Assembly: GCA_018992685.1 (NCBI GenBank)
Contig: JACVGT010000014.1
Span: 62,001-126,000, forward strand
Reading direction: 5' to 3'
DNA length: 64,000 nucleotides
DNA from: Theionarchaea archaeon
GTDB lineage: Archaea > Methanobacteriota_B > Thermococci > Methanofastidiosales > SZ-28-30
The notes beneath the pieces were generated by a model. It saw only the letters and a list, made by a program, of their open reading frames with translations, had not been told where the DNA came from and made no database searches. The translations under genes were made by a program, and so were the position numbers. Below, in pieces: positions 41,884 through 49,477 of this stretch (positions are counted from its first letter, which is position 1; every line of letters starts with the position of its first letter).

Positions 41884-42027
41884 ATGGAAATAGCATTAAA
41901 AAAAGGTTGCCGTTGATCAATGACAAGCCATACACGATACCTCCTTAGCCGTACGTCCGATTCACCGGAACACTTGTGCGATGTTTATCTTAACAACCTA
42001 TAAATAGGAAAAAGAGCTCCCTATAAG

Positions 42028-42735
42028 ATGAGAAAAGTCCATGTGATCCGATTTGACACAATCCGTGGGAAGAGAACGGAAGCAGAAGAATGGGTAGTTT
42101 CAGAGAAAAAGTATCATCTAACAGCTGATGGCCGTGAGGTCTCAGTAATCCCAGCCTCTCCCGGTATGGAAAAACAACTCGCCATTGGATACCTCGCAGG
42201 AAGGGGAATTGCCTTCGATTATGAATCAACAATTGTACATGGGAATACCATCACGGTGGAGGTGCATGAGGACATCAATGAATATGTGGAGATTTCTCCT
42301 CGAAAGACACGTGCCCTGAGTAGTGGCTTACCGAAGATTCCCGCATCGCTCATTGTCCAGGCGGGTTCCCGACTCCAGAGGGATTCCGAAATCTGGAAAA
42401 AAACCAATGCAACTCATTCCGCTGCGCTGTTCCAGAAGAACGGAACTCTCATCCAGTTGATTGAAGATGTTGCACGGCGAAGCGCCTTTGATAAGGTCAT
42501 TGGTCAGGCACTCCTGGACTCTCGTGATCTTTCTTCAACTTTTGCTGTCTTGAGCTGCCGAATCACAGAAGACGTAGTAATCAAAGCTGCAACCGTGGGA
42601 ATTCCGATTGTAGCGTCTCTGTCAACGGTGATTGAACCTGCAGTCACAACGGCTCACACTCTCGGTATAACACTGTTGGGATACAACCAGGAGGATCACG
42701 TAGTAGCCTTTGCACACCCTGAAAGGGTGCTCTGA
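42028..42735 (+). CDS. FdhD-like protein lacking the sulfurtransferase cysteines
   Basis: A 235-residue FdhD/NarQ family member. FdhD carries sulfur from a cysteine desulfurase to the molybdenum cofactor of formate dehydrogenase. Family blocks are present: MEKQLAIGYLAGRGI, NATHSAALFQKNG, SAFDKVIGQAL, TVGIPIVASLSTVIEPAV and LGITLLGYN. The active CxxC loop is replaced by RALSSGLPKI and the protein has only one Cys (LSCRITED). Classical sulfur transfer by the loop is therefore doubtful; it may bind cofactor only. Leaderless: the CCTATAAATAGG TATA box is 27 nt from the ATG. Confidence 0.85.
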   Translation: MRKVHVIRFDTIRGKRTEAEEWVVSEKKYHLTADGREVSVIPASPGMEKQLAIGYLAGRGIAFDYESTIVHGNTITVEVHEDINEYVEISPRKTRALSSGLPKIPASLIVQAGSRLQRDSEIWKKTNATHSAALFQKNGTLIQLIEDVARRSAFDKVIGQALLDSRDLSSTFAVLSCRITEDVVIKAATVGIPIVASLSTVIEPAVTTAHTLGITLLGYNQEDHVVAFAHPERVL

Positions 42736-42838
42736 CCTGGAGAAGAGGGAATGCCATGTGATGAGGGCAGAGAATATTTTTCCCGTGCTCTCGGTACACG
42801 TTTTTATGTGGTGAGTCTCCTGATTACGTGGTGTAAAT

Positions 42839-43039
42839 ATGGCGGAAAAAGAACTGCTCCTCAAGATGGAACCTCAGATTCAGGCCAATAGGAGGAATTT
42901 ACCCTTTCCCCGTCTTCTCGTGGAAGGGATTCTTCACACGGCACGTCCCCTGGCAGAAAAAGAGGCCATATTGGGGGAATTATTTGGAGTACCTGTCGAA
43001 CAGGGTCAGCATACCTTGAAAGAGATTGCTGCAAGCTAA
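42839..43039 (+). CDS. Small helical protein of unknown function
   Basis: A 66-residue protein, mostly helical with a mid-section NLPFPRLLVEGILHTARPLAEK. No Cys and no membrane helix. No family recognised. A TTTTTATG TATA-like element (about 42800-42810) lies about 34 nt upstream of the ATG, which suggests a leader of eight or so bases. It precedes the dehydrogenase operon by 230 nt and is not part of it by spacing. Confidence 0.45.
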   Translation: MAEKELLLKMEPQIQANRRNLPFPRLLVEGILHTARPLAEKEAILGELFGVPVEQGQHTLKEIAAS

Positions 43040-43272
43040 TTCAGATCACTCTTATTTCCTGAACTTTTTTTACTATATCTGGCAGTTCTCTGTGTTCTTA
43101 GTTTTCTATTGCATCTCTTCTTGCCTGCGGGAAGGAACAGGGGTCTCTAGCTTCTCTTCTGACTACCACGCCCTTTTCAGCCTTCACATTCACGCTATGG
43201 ATTGTCACAGTAAGACATTTAAGGGTGTTTCACCATGGTAGGTGCATGATGATTATACGGACAGGTGAGTGA

Positions 43273-44220
43273 ATGGAAGATATTGAAATGTACAAGAAAA
43301 TGCTGGAAATCAGAATGTTTGAGGAGAAAGTGTATGACCTTTTCGCTCAGAACCTCATCCCAGGAACCATGCATCTGTACATGGGACAGGAGGCGGTGGC
43401 TGTGGGGGTATGCGCAGCCCTCACTCCCAATGATTTTATCACCTCCACTCACCGGGGACACGGCCACTGTATTGCTAAGGGTGCCTCTCTCAAGAAGATG
43501 ATGGCTGAAATTTTCGGAAAGAAAACAGGCTACTGCAAAGGAAAGGGGGGGAGCATGCACATAACAGATAAGAATATCGGCATGCTGGGAGCAAATGCAG
43601 TCGTGGGAGGCGCTATTCCCATCGCTGTTGGAGCTGGACTCTCCTGCAAACTGAAATACCCGGAACGGGTGACAGCATGCTTTTTTGGCGACGGGGCATC
43701 AAACCAGGGAACTTTCCATGAAGGGATAAACATGGCGTCAGTCTGGGATCTTCCTGTGATCTTTGTGTGTGAAAACAACCTGTATGCCATGGGAACCCGG
43801 CAGTCTCTGGTGATGAACATCCAGGACATTTCACAGAGAGCAGCAGGATACAAGATACCTGGAGTGACAGTTGACGGAAATGACGTCATGGCGGTACATG
43901 AAGAAGCACAAAGGGCAGTGGCCAGAGCCAGAAATGGGGAAGGGCCGACGTTGCTTGAATGCAAGACGTACAGGCACAAGGGACATTCCCGGTTTGATCC
44001 CGCAAAGTACAGGCCTCCGGAAGAAGTTGCTGAGTGGATGGCCAGAGACCCAATAGAATCCTTTAGAGACAAGCTTCTGGATAAGGGAATCCCGGAGGAG
44101 TTCTTACATAAAATTGAATCCACAGTAGAAGCTGAAATCGACGAAGCCGTCAAATTTGCTGAAGAGAGCCCTCTCCCCGAGCCTGAGGACGCACTTAAGG
44201 ACGTGTGGGTGATAGAATGA
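43273..44220 (+). CDS. pdhA: 2-oxoacid dehydrogenase E1 alpha subunit (pyruvate/acetoin type)
   Basis: Thiamine-diphosphate subunit of a lipoyl-dependent 2-oxoacid dehydrogenase. The 315-residue protein has MYMGQEAVAVGV (about 36-47), the TPP-binding GDGASNQGTFHEGINMAS, CKTYRHKGHSRFDP and an EEFLHKI C-terminus. The short length and THRGHGHCIAKG fit the pyruvate/acetoin branch rather than the larger homodimeric E1. GAGGTGAG-type sequence precedes the ATG, and ACATTTAAGG (about 43213-43222) is a candidate TATA box. It overlaps the beta-subunit gene by ATGA; five genes 43273-48826 form the operon. Confidence 0.95.
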   Translation: MEDIEMYKKMLEIRMFEEKVYDLFAQNLIPGTMHLYMGQEAVAVGVCAALTPNDFITSTHRGHGHCIAKGASLKKMMAEIFGKKTGYCKGKGGSMHITDKNIGMLGANAVVGGAIPIAVGAGLSCKLKYPERVTACFFGDGASNQGTFHEGINMASVWDLPVIFVCENNLYAMGTRQSLVMNIQDISQRAAGYKIPGVTVDGNDVMAVHEEAQRAVARARNGEGPTLLECKTYRHKGHSRFDPAKYRPPEEVAEWMARDPIESFRDKLLDKGIPEEFLHKIESTVEAEIDEAVKFAEESPLPEPEDALKDVWVIE

Positions 44221-45191
44221 GAGAAATCACTGTGGTTGAAGCACTGAATGAAGCTCTGAGAGAAGAAATGCGAAGGGACGAAAATGTTGTACTGCTGGGA
44301 GAAGACATCGGAAAATACTGGCAGGGAGCTTTCAAGGTGACTAAGGGACTGGAAGAGGAGTTCGGCTCAGATCGCGTGAGGGACACACCCATTTCAGAGA
44401 ATGCAATTGTAGGGTGTGCAGTGGGTGCTGCCATGACAGGGCTGAGACCCGTAGCTGAAATCATGTTTGGGGACCTGGTGGCTCTGGCAATGGATCAGAT
44501 CTGCAACCAGGCTGCCAAGTTGCGCTACATGTCAGGGGGGCAGGTCAGGGTACCCATGGTTCTCCGTACTCCTTTTGGGGCAGGAGGATCCTATGCCTCC
44601 CATCACTCACAGAGCCTGGAAGCCTGGTTTATTCATGTGCCTGGACTGAAGGTGGTACAGCCTTCCAATGCGTATGATGCCAAGGGGCTGCTCAAAGCAA
44701 GCATTCGCGATGACAATCCCGTGGTGTTCTGTGAACATAAGTTTGTGTACGGGCTGAAAGGGACTGTGCCAGAGGAGGACTATGTGGTTCCCCTTGGAGA
44801 AGCCAGGGTAGCACGAGAAGGTGAAGACATCACCATTGTAGCCACCTCCTTGATGGTAGAGAGAGCACTCAGGGCAGCTGCAGCGCTGGAAGAGGATGGA
44901 ATTTCCTGTGAAATTGTTGATCCGCGTACTCTCAGACCACTGGATGAAGAAACGCTCTGTGCCTCAGCCAAGAAGACAGGCAAAGTTCTCATCATTCATG
45001 AGGCATGCGATACGGGCGGGATTTCTGGCGAGATCACCAAAACTCTAGTAAGGAGAGTTTTTTATTATCTGGATGCAATTGAGATACTGGCAGGAAAAGA
45101 TGCTCCTATTCCATTCGCCCCAGTAATGGAAAAATGGGTAGCGCCAGATGAAGAACGAATCAAGAAAGCCGTAAAGGAGATTGTAGTATGA
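44217..45191 (+). CDS. pdhB: 2-oxoacid dehydrogenase E1 beta subunit
   Basis: The 324-residue beta subunit completes the E1 tetramer and contributes the TPP-activating Glu. It shows ENVVLLGEDIGKYWQGAFKVT, DTPISENAIVGCAVGAAMTGLRPVAEIMFGD and the C-terminal transketolase domain with VDPRTLRPLDEETLCASAKKT. ATG 44217 overlaps the E1 alpha stop (ATGA); an upstream ATG at 44205 is not needed. It is followed by the E2 gene with a 4-nt overlap. Confidence 0.96.
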   Translation: MREITVVEALNEALREEMRRDENVVLLGEDIGKYWQGAFKVTKGLEEEFGSDRVRDTPISENAIVGCAVGAAMTGLRPVAEIMFGDLVALAMDQICNQAAKLRYMSGGQVRVPMVLRTPFGAGGSYASHHSQSLEAWFIHVPGLKVVQPSNAYDAKGLLKASIRDDNPVVFCEHKFVYGLKGTVPEEDYVVPLGEARVAREGEDITIVATSLMVERALRAAAALEEDGISCEIVDPRTLRPLDEETLCASAKKTGKVLIIHEACDTGGISGEITKTLVRRVFYYLDAIEILAGKDAPIPFAPVMEKWVAPDEERIKKAVKEIVV

Positions 45192-46819
45192 AGATGGTAA
45201 TGCCCAAAATGGGAATGACAATGGAAGAAGGAACCATTGTTGAATGGAAAAAGCGAGAGGGAGAATTCGTTGAAAAGGGTGAGATAATTCTGGAGATCAT
45301 GACTAACAAAGTAAATATTGAGGTAGAAGCACCTGCATCTGGATTTTTGAAGATTCTACGAGGAGTGGATGACGTTGTGCTGGTGGGAGAGGTTATTGCA
45401 TCGATTGAAGAAAAAGTTCCAGAAGCTGTGGAAAAGGCGGAGGTTTCTCGAGCTATGGAGGATGTCCCCTGGAAGGAACCAGAATTCAAGCCAGTAAGGC
45501 AGGAGAGAGAGGTGGTGGAAATTTCTGTACAAGAAGAGAGGACACCTGCATCTCCAAGGGCCAGGAGAGTGGCCGAAGACTACGGAGTTCTGCTGGAAAA
45601 TGTGAGAGGAACTGGACCAGACGGTGCCGTCACTGAAGGAGACGTGCTCAGCTATGTTGGAAAGCGGAAATCTCAGGAAGCCTTTCAATCGGGGCTACCT
45701 GGAGTCTCTCCCCTTGCAGAACGCATTGCCCGGGAGAAGGGTATTGATCTGTCTAGGATCAAGGGTACAGGACTCGAAGGGAAAATCACAAAGGAAGACG
45801 TTTTCAGGTACATGGAAGAAAGAGAGAAACCTGAACGGCCTAGAATGCAGAAGGAGTTGGAACCAGAAAAACCAGGAATAGAGAAGGAGCGGGAACCAGA
45901 GATTCCTAGAATAGAGAAGGAGCGGGAACCAGAGATTCCTAGAATAGAGAAAGAGCGGGAACCAGAGATTCCTAGAATAGAGAAGTCTTCAGAGATTGAA
46001 TTGGAACAGGCAATCGAAAAGCCAATGATAAGACCTGAACCCGTTTCACAGCTGCCACCAATACAGACCGGGGCAACACTGGCAGAACCAGAACACCGCG
46101 TTGAAGAGCCCATTATGCACCTTGAGAAACCTCTCGGGCCTGAACCGGAAGGAAAGACTCTCCCTTTGACAGGAATACGAAAACTCACTGCAGAGAGAAT
46201 GAGCAGGAGCAAAAGAGAGGCTCCTCATCTGACCCTGGGCATGGACGTGGACATGACAGAGGCCAGCAACCTGAAAACCTCTCTTGCAGTCACCTACACC
46301 GACATTCTCGTCAAGGCTGTTGCCCTTGCGTTGAGGACCCATCCCCAGCTGAACTCTACCTTATCTGAAAACAGGATCGTACTGAGAGACACTATCAACA
46401 TCGGAATTGCAGTGGCCAGGGGAGAGGATCTGCTGGTGCCTGTGATCCACAGAGCAGATGCTCTCTCTTTAAAGAAGATTTCTCAGGCAACTGCAGATAT
46501 CATAGAGCGAACTCGCAAGGACCAGTTGAAAGACACCGATGTTCTAGACGGCACTTTTACCATTTCCAACCTGGGAATGTATGATATCGACTTTTTTACA
46601 CCCATTATCAACCCCCCTGAAGCTGCAATCTTGGGAGTGGGAAGAATCACACCGCGGCCTGTGGTGGTAAGGAATCGAATTGAAATACGTGAGATAGCTA
46701 CCCTCTCTTTGAGTTTCGACCACCGAATTGTTAATGGCGTACCTGCTGCCCTTTTCCTCAAGGAGGTCAGGAATCTCCTGGAACATCCCTACAGGCTGCT
46801 GATGGAGGAAGAGCCATGA
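45188..46819 (+). CDS. pdhC: 2-oxoacid dehydrogenase E2 (dihydrolipoamide acyltransferase) with two E3-binding domains
   Basis: A 543-residue core subunit. In order: a lipoyl domain (1-75, lipoyl-Lys 41 in MTNKVNIEV), two peripheral-subunit-binding domains (RARRVAEDYGVLLENVRGTG, about 120-157, and LAERIAREKGIDLSRIKGTG, about 174-212), a repeat-rich linker (three perfect EREPEIPRIEK units), and the catalytic chloramphenicol-acetyltransferase-like domain (about 315-543). The active-site motif reads FDHRIVNG (His 512, Asn 516) where most E2s have HRXXDG. It overlaps E1 beta and E3 by 4 nt each. Confidence 0.95.
   Translation: MKMVMPKMGMTMEEGTIVEWKKREGEFVEKGEIILEIMTNKVNIEVEAPASGFLKILRGVDDVVLVGEVIASIEEKVPEAVEKAEVSRAMEDVPWKEPEFKPVRQEREVVEISVQEERTPASPRARRVAEDYGVLLENVRGTGPDGAVTEGDVLSYVGKRKSQEAFQSGLPGVSPLAERIAREKGIDLSRIKGTGLEGKITKEDVFRYMEEREKPERPRMQKELEPEKPGIEKEREPEIPRIEKEREPEIPRIEKEREPEIPRIEKSSEIELEQAIEKPMIRPEPVSQLPPIQTGATLAEPEHRVEEPIMHLEKPLGPEPEGKTLPLTGIRKLTAERMSRSKREAPHLTLGMDVDMTEASNLKTSLAVTYTDILVKAVALALRTHPQLNSTLSENRIVLRDTINIGIAVARGEDLLVPVIHRADALSLKKISQATADIIERTRKDQLKDTDVLDGTFTISNLGMYDIDFFTPIINPPEAAILGVGRITPRPVVVRNRIEIREIATLSLSFDHRIVNGVPAALFLKEVRNLLEHPYRLLMEEEP
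45878..45976 (+). repeat. Three tandem 33-bp repeats within pdhC
   Basis: The unit ATAGAGAAGGAGCGGGAACC plus 13 more bases is repeated three times in tandem (45878-45910, 45911-45943, 45944-45976; the third differs by one base). It adds three 11-residue units (IEKEREPEIPR) to the E2 linker, and keeps the frame. Such near-identical units suggest recent slippage expansion and the copy number may vary between strains. Confidence 0.9.
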
Positions 46820-48132
46820 TAACGATACTTGGTGGGGGCCCTGGAGGGTACACAGCTGCCATCCGGGCAGTCCAGCTCGGCGCTGAGGTAACACTACTTG
46901 AAAAGGAAGAAGTGGGGGGAACCTGCCTGAACTGGGGCTGCGTTCCCTCTAAGGTATTCTTGAAAGGTTCTAAAATGTACAGCCAGCTTAAATTTGCTGA
47001 ATCCTACGGTGTCTTTGCCAAACCATCTCCTTTTGACATGAGGAGGCTGGGAGAACGAAAGAACGAGGTCAAACAAGCGTTGGTCATGGGATTGAAGAAC
47101 GTGCTCAGGTCGTATGGGGTGAATATTGTACACGGAGAGGGTCGGATGATTGATGAACACACAGTGGTGGGTCCTGGAGGGAATATTGCGTGTGACAAGA
47201 TTATTCTGGCCACGGGGTGTCAGCCGGAGGTGCCCCATTTGTTTCAAGAACTCTCCGTGACATACAAAGATGTTTTCCAGCTGCAATATCTTCCCAGAAG
47301 TGTTCTGGTGGTGAATGGGGGGGTGTTCGCTGTGGAAATGGCCTGGTTCTTTTTGGAATTGGGGTCACAGGTGACCATGGTGGCTGAAAATGTGCTGGAA
47401 AGGGATTTTGAGGATATTGAAACTCGCATAGCATCTTACCTTCAGAACAGAGGAGTGAAATTTGTACAGGGAAGAATCGCATCCATCAAGAAACAAGGAG
47501 AACAGAAACTGGTAGAAATCGGAGAAGAAGAGATTATTGCAGAGGAGCTTATTTGGATGAATCGGAAACGCGTATTAGAGGGAATTCCAAGGAAGCTGGT
47601 GCAACATGAGAGTGTTGCTGTGAACGAGCACATGCAGACTGCCTTCCCGGCTGTGTATGCAGTGGGAGACATCACAGGGAGTTACACTGCAGGTGATGCC
47701 ATGGCTCAGGGAGTTGTGGCAGCCGAGCACGCAATGGGGAATACGACTGCGTACAATCCTCGGACCGTTCCCAAGGTACTCTATGCTCCAGAAGCTGCAG
47801 TGATTGGACTGACGGAGAGAGAAGCTTCAGAGGAGTACGACGTGGTAAAGGGGAATTTCCCGTATGGAGCTTCAGGCAGAGCTCAGACGGTGGGTGCCAT
47901 CAGAGGGAGAGTAACTATACTTGCGGATAAGAAGTATGGTGAAATCTTGGGGGCCCACATAGTGGGAAAAGGTGCCTCTGAGTTGATTCAGCTGATTGGG
48001 TTTGCAATGAGATTGGAAGCCACCATAGATGAGCTTTCGTCCTTGCTGTGTGCTCATCCTACTATGGTGGAAATGATACGGGATGCAGGATTGGATATTC
48101 ATGGAAATGCCTTTAACCTACCCAGGAAATGA
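46816..48132 (+). CDS. lpdA: Dihydrolipoamide dehydrogenase E3
   Basis: FAD flavoprotein that reoxidises the dihydrolipoyl arm of E2. The 438-residue protein has the FAD-binding GGGPGGYTAAIRAVQLGA, the redox disulfide in GGTCLNWGCVPSKVFLKGSK, an NAD-binding region around VVNGGVFAVEMAWFFLELG, VYAVGDITGSYTAGDAMAQG and the C-terminal HPTMVEMIRDAG with the catalytic His-Glu pair. Slightly shorter than bacterial E3 (about 470). The end overlaps the start of the lipoate ligase gene by 26 nt. Confidence 0.96.
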   Translation: MITILGGGPGGYTAAIRAVQLGAEVTLLEKEEVGGTCLNWGCVPSKVFLKGSKMYSQLKFAESYGVFAKPSPFDMRRLGERKNEVKQALVMGLKNVLRSYGVNIVHGEGRMIDEHTVVGPGGNIACDKIILATGCQPEVPHLFQELSVTYKDVFQLQYLPRSVLVVNGGVFAVEMAWFFLELGSQVTMVAENVLERDFEDIETRIASYLQNRGVKFVQGRIASIKKQGEQKLVEIGEEEIIAEELIWMNRKRVLEGIPRKLVQHESVAVNEHMQTAFPAVYAVGDITGSYTAGDAMAQGVVAAEHAMGNTTAYNPRTVPKVLYAPEAAVIGLTEREASEEYDVVKGNFPYGASGRAQTVGAIRGRVTILADKKYGEILGAHIVGKGASELIQLIGFAMRLEATIDELSSLLCAHPTMVEMIRDAGLDIHGNAFNLPRK

Positions 48133-48826
48133 GTTACGGCTGTTGTACCAGCATGGCGATCCGGCTGTTTCTCTGGCTTTTGAGGAAGCCATAGCCAGGT
48201 GCGGTATACCGACGTTCAGGGTGTGGGTGACCTCGAAATGTGTGGTCATAGGACGATTCCAGGACGTGAGTGAGGAAGTGGATGTGGAATACTGCACCGA
48301 GAAAGAGCTTCCCATTCTAAGACGGTTTACAGGAGGCGGGGCTGTCGTCTTGGATGAGGGTGTTGCCTGTCTTGCTTTTTGCCTTCCAGTGCAGAAGAAC
48401 CCGCTGGATGTCTTTCACGCTCTGAGTGAATGTGTTGGTAGTGCTATCGGGGCTGAGATTGATGAAAGGAATAATCTGTTCGTGAACGGGAAGAAGGTCT
48501 CAGGTGCTGCAGGCTGTAAGAAGTGGGGCTCCCTATTCCACCACTTGACCTTGCTGATGGCATGTGACACGGAACTGATGAGAGCTCTCACACCGGGGAG
48601 TGCAAGCCAATGCAAAACTGGCAGCGATGCACGTGAAGTCCGGAATATTGGCACGAACATGAGAGATGTACTAGTCCGAGTGGCCAGAAACATTGGGAAC
48701 CTGCTTGACACCAAGGTAACACCAGGAAAGATTACTCAGGAAGAGCGAAGCCTGGCAGATTACTTGCTCAGAGAGAAGTACGCCAAGAGCGAGTGGAATT
48801 TCATGGCCATTGATCCATTACACTAG
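48107..48826 (+). CDS. lplA: Lipoate-protein ligase A (catalytic domain only)
   Basis: A 239-residue member of the LplA/LipB/BirA superfamily that attaches lipoate to the E2 Lys. The signature RRFTGGGAVVLDEGVACLAFC (RR-X-TGGGAV-X-X-D) and NGKKVSGAAGCKKWGSLFHH carrying the catalytic Lys are intact. It lacks the C-terminal accessory domain of the bacterial 338-residue LplA; archaeal systems often encode that as a separate protein, which is not seen here. The ATG at 48107 lies inside the E3 reading frame; 48101 is an alternative. Last gene of the operon. Confidence 0.9.
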   Translation: MPLTYPGNELRLLYQHGDPAVSLAFEEAIARCGIPTFRVWVTSKCVVIGRFQDVSEEVDVEYCTEKELPILRRFTGGGAVVLDEGVACLAFCLPVQKNPLDVFHALSECVGSAIGAEIDERNNLFVNGKKVSGAAGCKKWGSLFHHLTLLMACDTELMRALTPGSASQCKTGSDAREVRNIGTNMRDVLVRVARNIGNLLDTKVTPGKITQEERSLADYLLREKYAKSEWNFMAIDPLH

Positions 48827-48896
48827 GTGTAGACGAGCGATCTATTCATGAATCCGCTTGTTATGAAGGAAACGTTACCTTTGCTTCATACACCGT

Positions 48897-48928
48897 TATG
48901 TTTATAAAGGATGAAAACTCTATAAAAG
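48897..48928 (+). promoter_or_regulatory. Orphan TATA-like boxes with no clear gene downstream
   Basis: The segments GTTTATAAAGG and CTATAAAAG lie ahead of an AT- and T-rich stretch (TTTTTTTTG at about 48969-48978). The only frame beyond them (ATG at 48943, 39 codons) overlaps the converging BofA-family gene antisense and has no recognisable content. They could drive a short RNA ending in the T-run, or be chance. Confidence 0.3.
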
Positions 48929-49027
48929 TCGTTGGAGCTGCAATGCTACCAAATCTACCTCCTATCTCTTTTTTTTGTTTTCAATTGAATGGCAAAATCC
49001 TGGGTAAACGCGGAAAAAAAAAGAAAA

Positions 49028-49282
49028 TTAAATATCGTATCCAAGAAAGTACAGCAGTATGATGATCAAGACTCCCACAACTCCGCCTATAGCCGTCAAA
49101 ACGACATCCCAGATTCCAATGTTTAATCCTGAAAGCAGACCCAGCCACTTGAGCACACCCAGAATTATGAGACCGACGATGGTATTTACTGCTAAGTACA
49201 CGATAGCCTTGGCAAGATAGTAGATGGCTACCACAACGAGGATCACCAAGACAAGAAGACCCAGCGTGATTACTAGAGCCAT
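49028..49282 (-). CDS. BofA-family membrane protein
   Basis: An 84-residue, very hydrophobic protein. The first half is a long helix (LVITLGLLVLVILVVVAIYYLA) and the second carries NTIVGLIILGVLKWLGLLSG with WDVVLTAIGGVVGVLIIILL, the pattern of the BofA/pro-sigma-K processing regulator family. In Bacillus BofA inhibits a membrane protease; the archaeal role is unknown. Leaderless: a minus-strand TATA (complement of GAGTTTATAAAG) is centred 24-26 nt before the ATG. Confidence 0.8.
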   Translation of the reverse strand: MALVITLGLLVLVILVVVAIYYLAKAIVYLAVNTIVGLIILGVLKWLGLLSGLNIGIWDVVLTAIGGVVGVLIIILLYFLGYDI

Positions 49283-49477
49283 ACGTTGATTTCAATTTAG
49301 AGTTTATAAAGATTTCTAGCATTCTTCAGTCTGTATAAGCTTGTTTTTGGATATTTGTCCACCGGTGGTAGATGGAAGTCTCAACAAGAGATTTTTCCTG
49401 TCAGTCAGAGGGTTGATTCACAGGGTCACACTAGGGTTTGGACCATACACTTTTTATTGCAAGCACTAATTGATACT

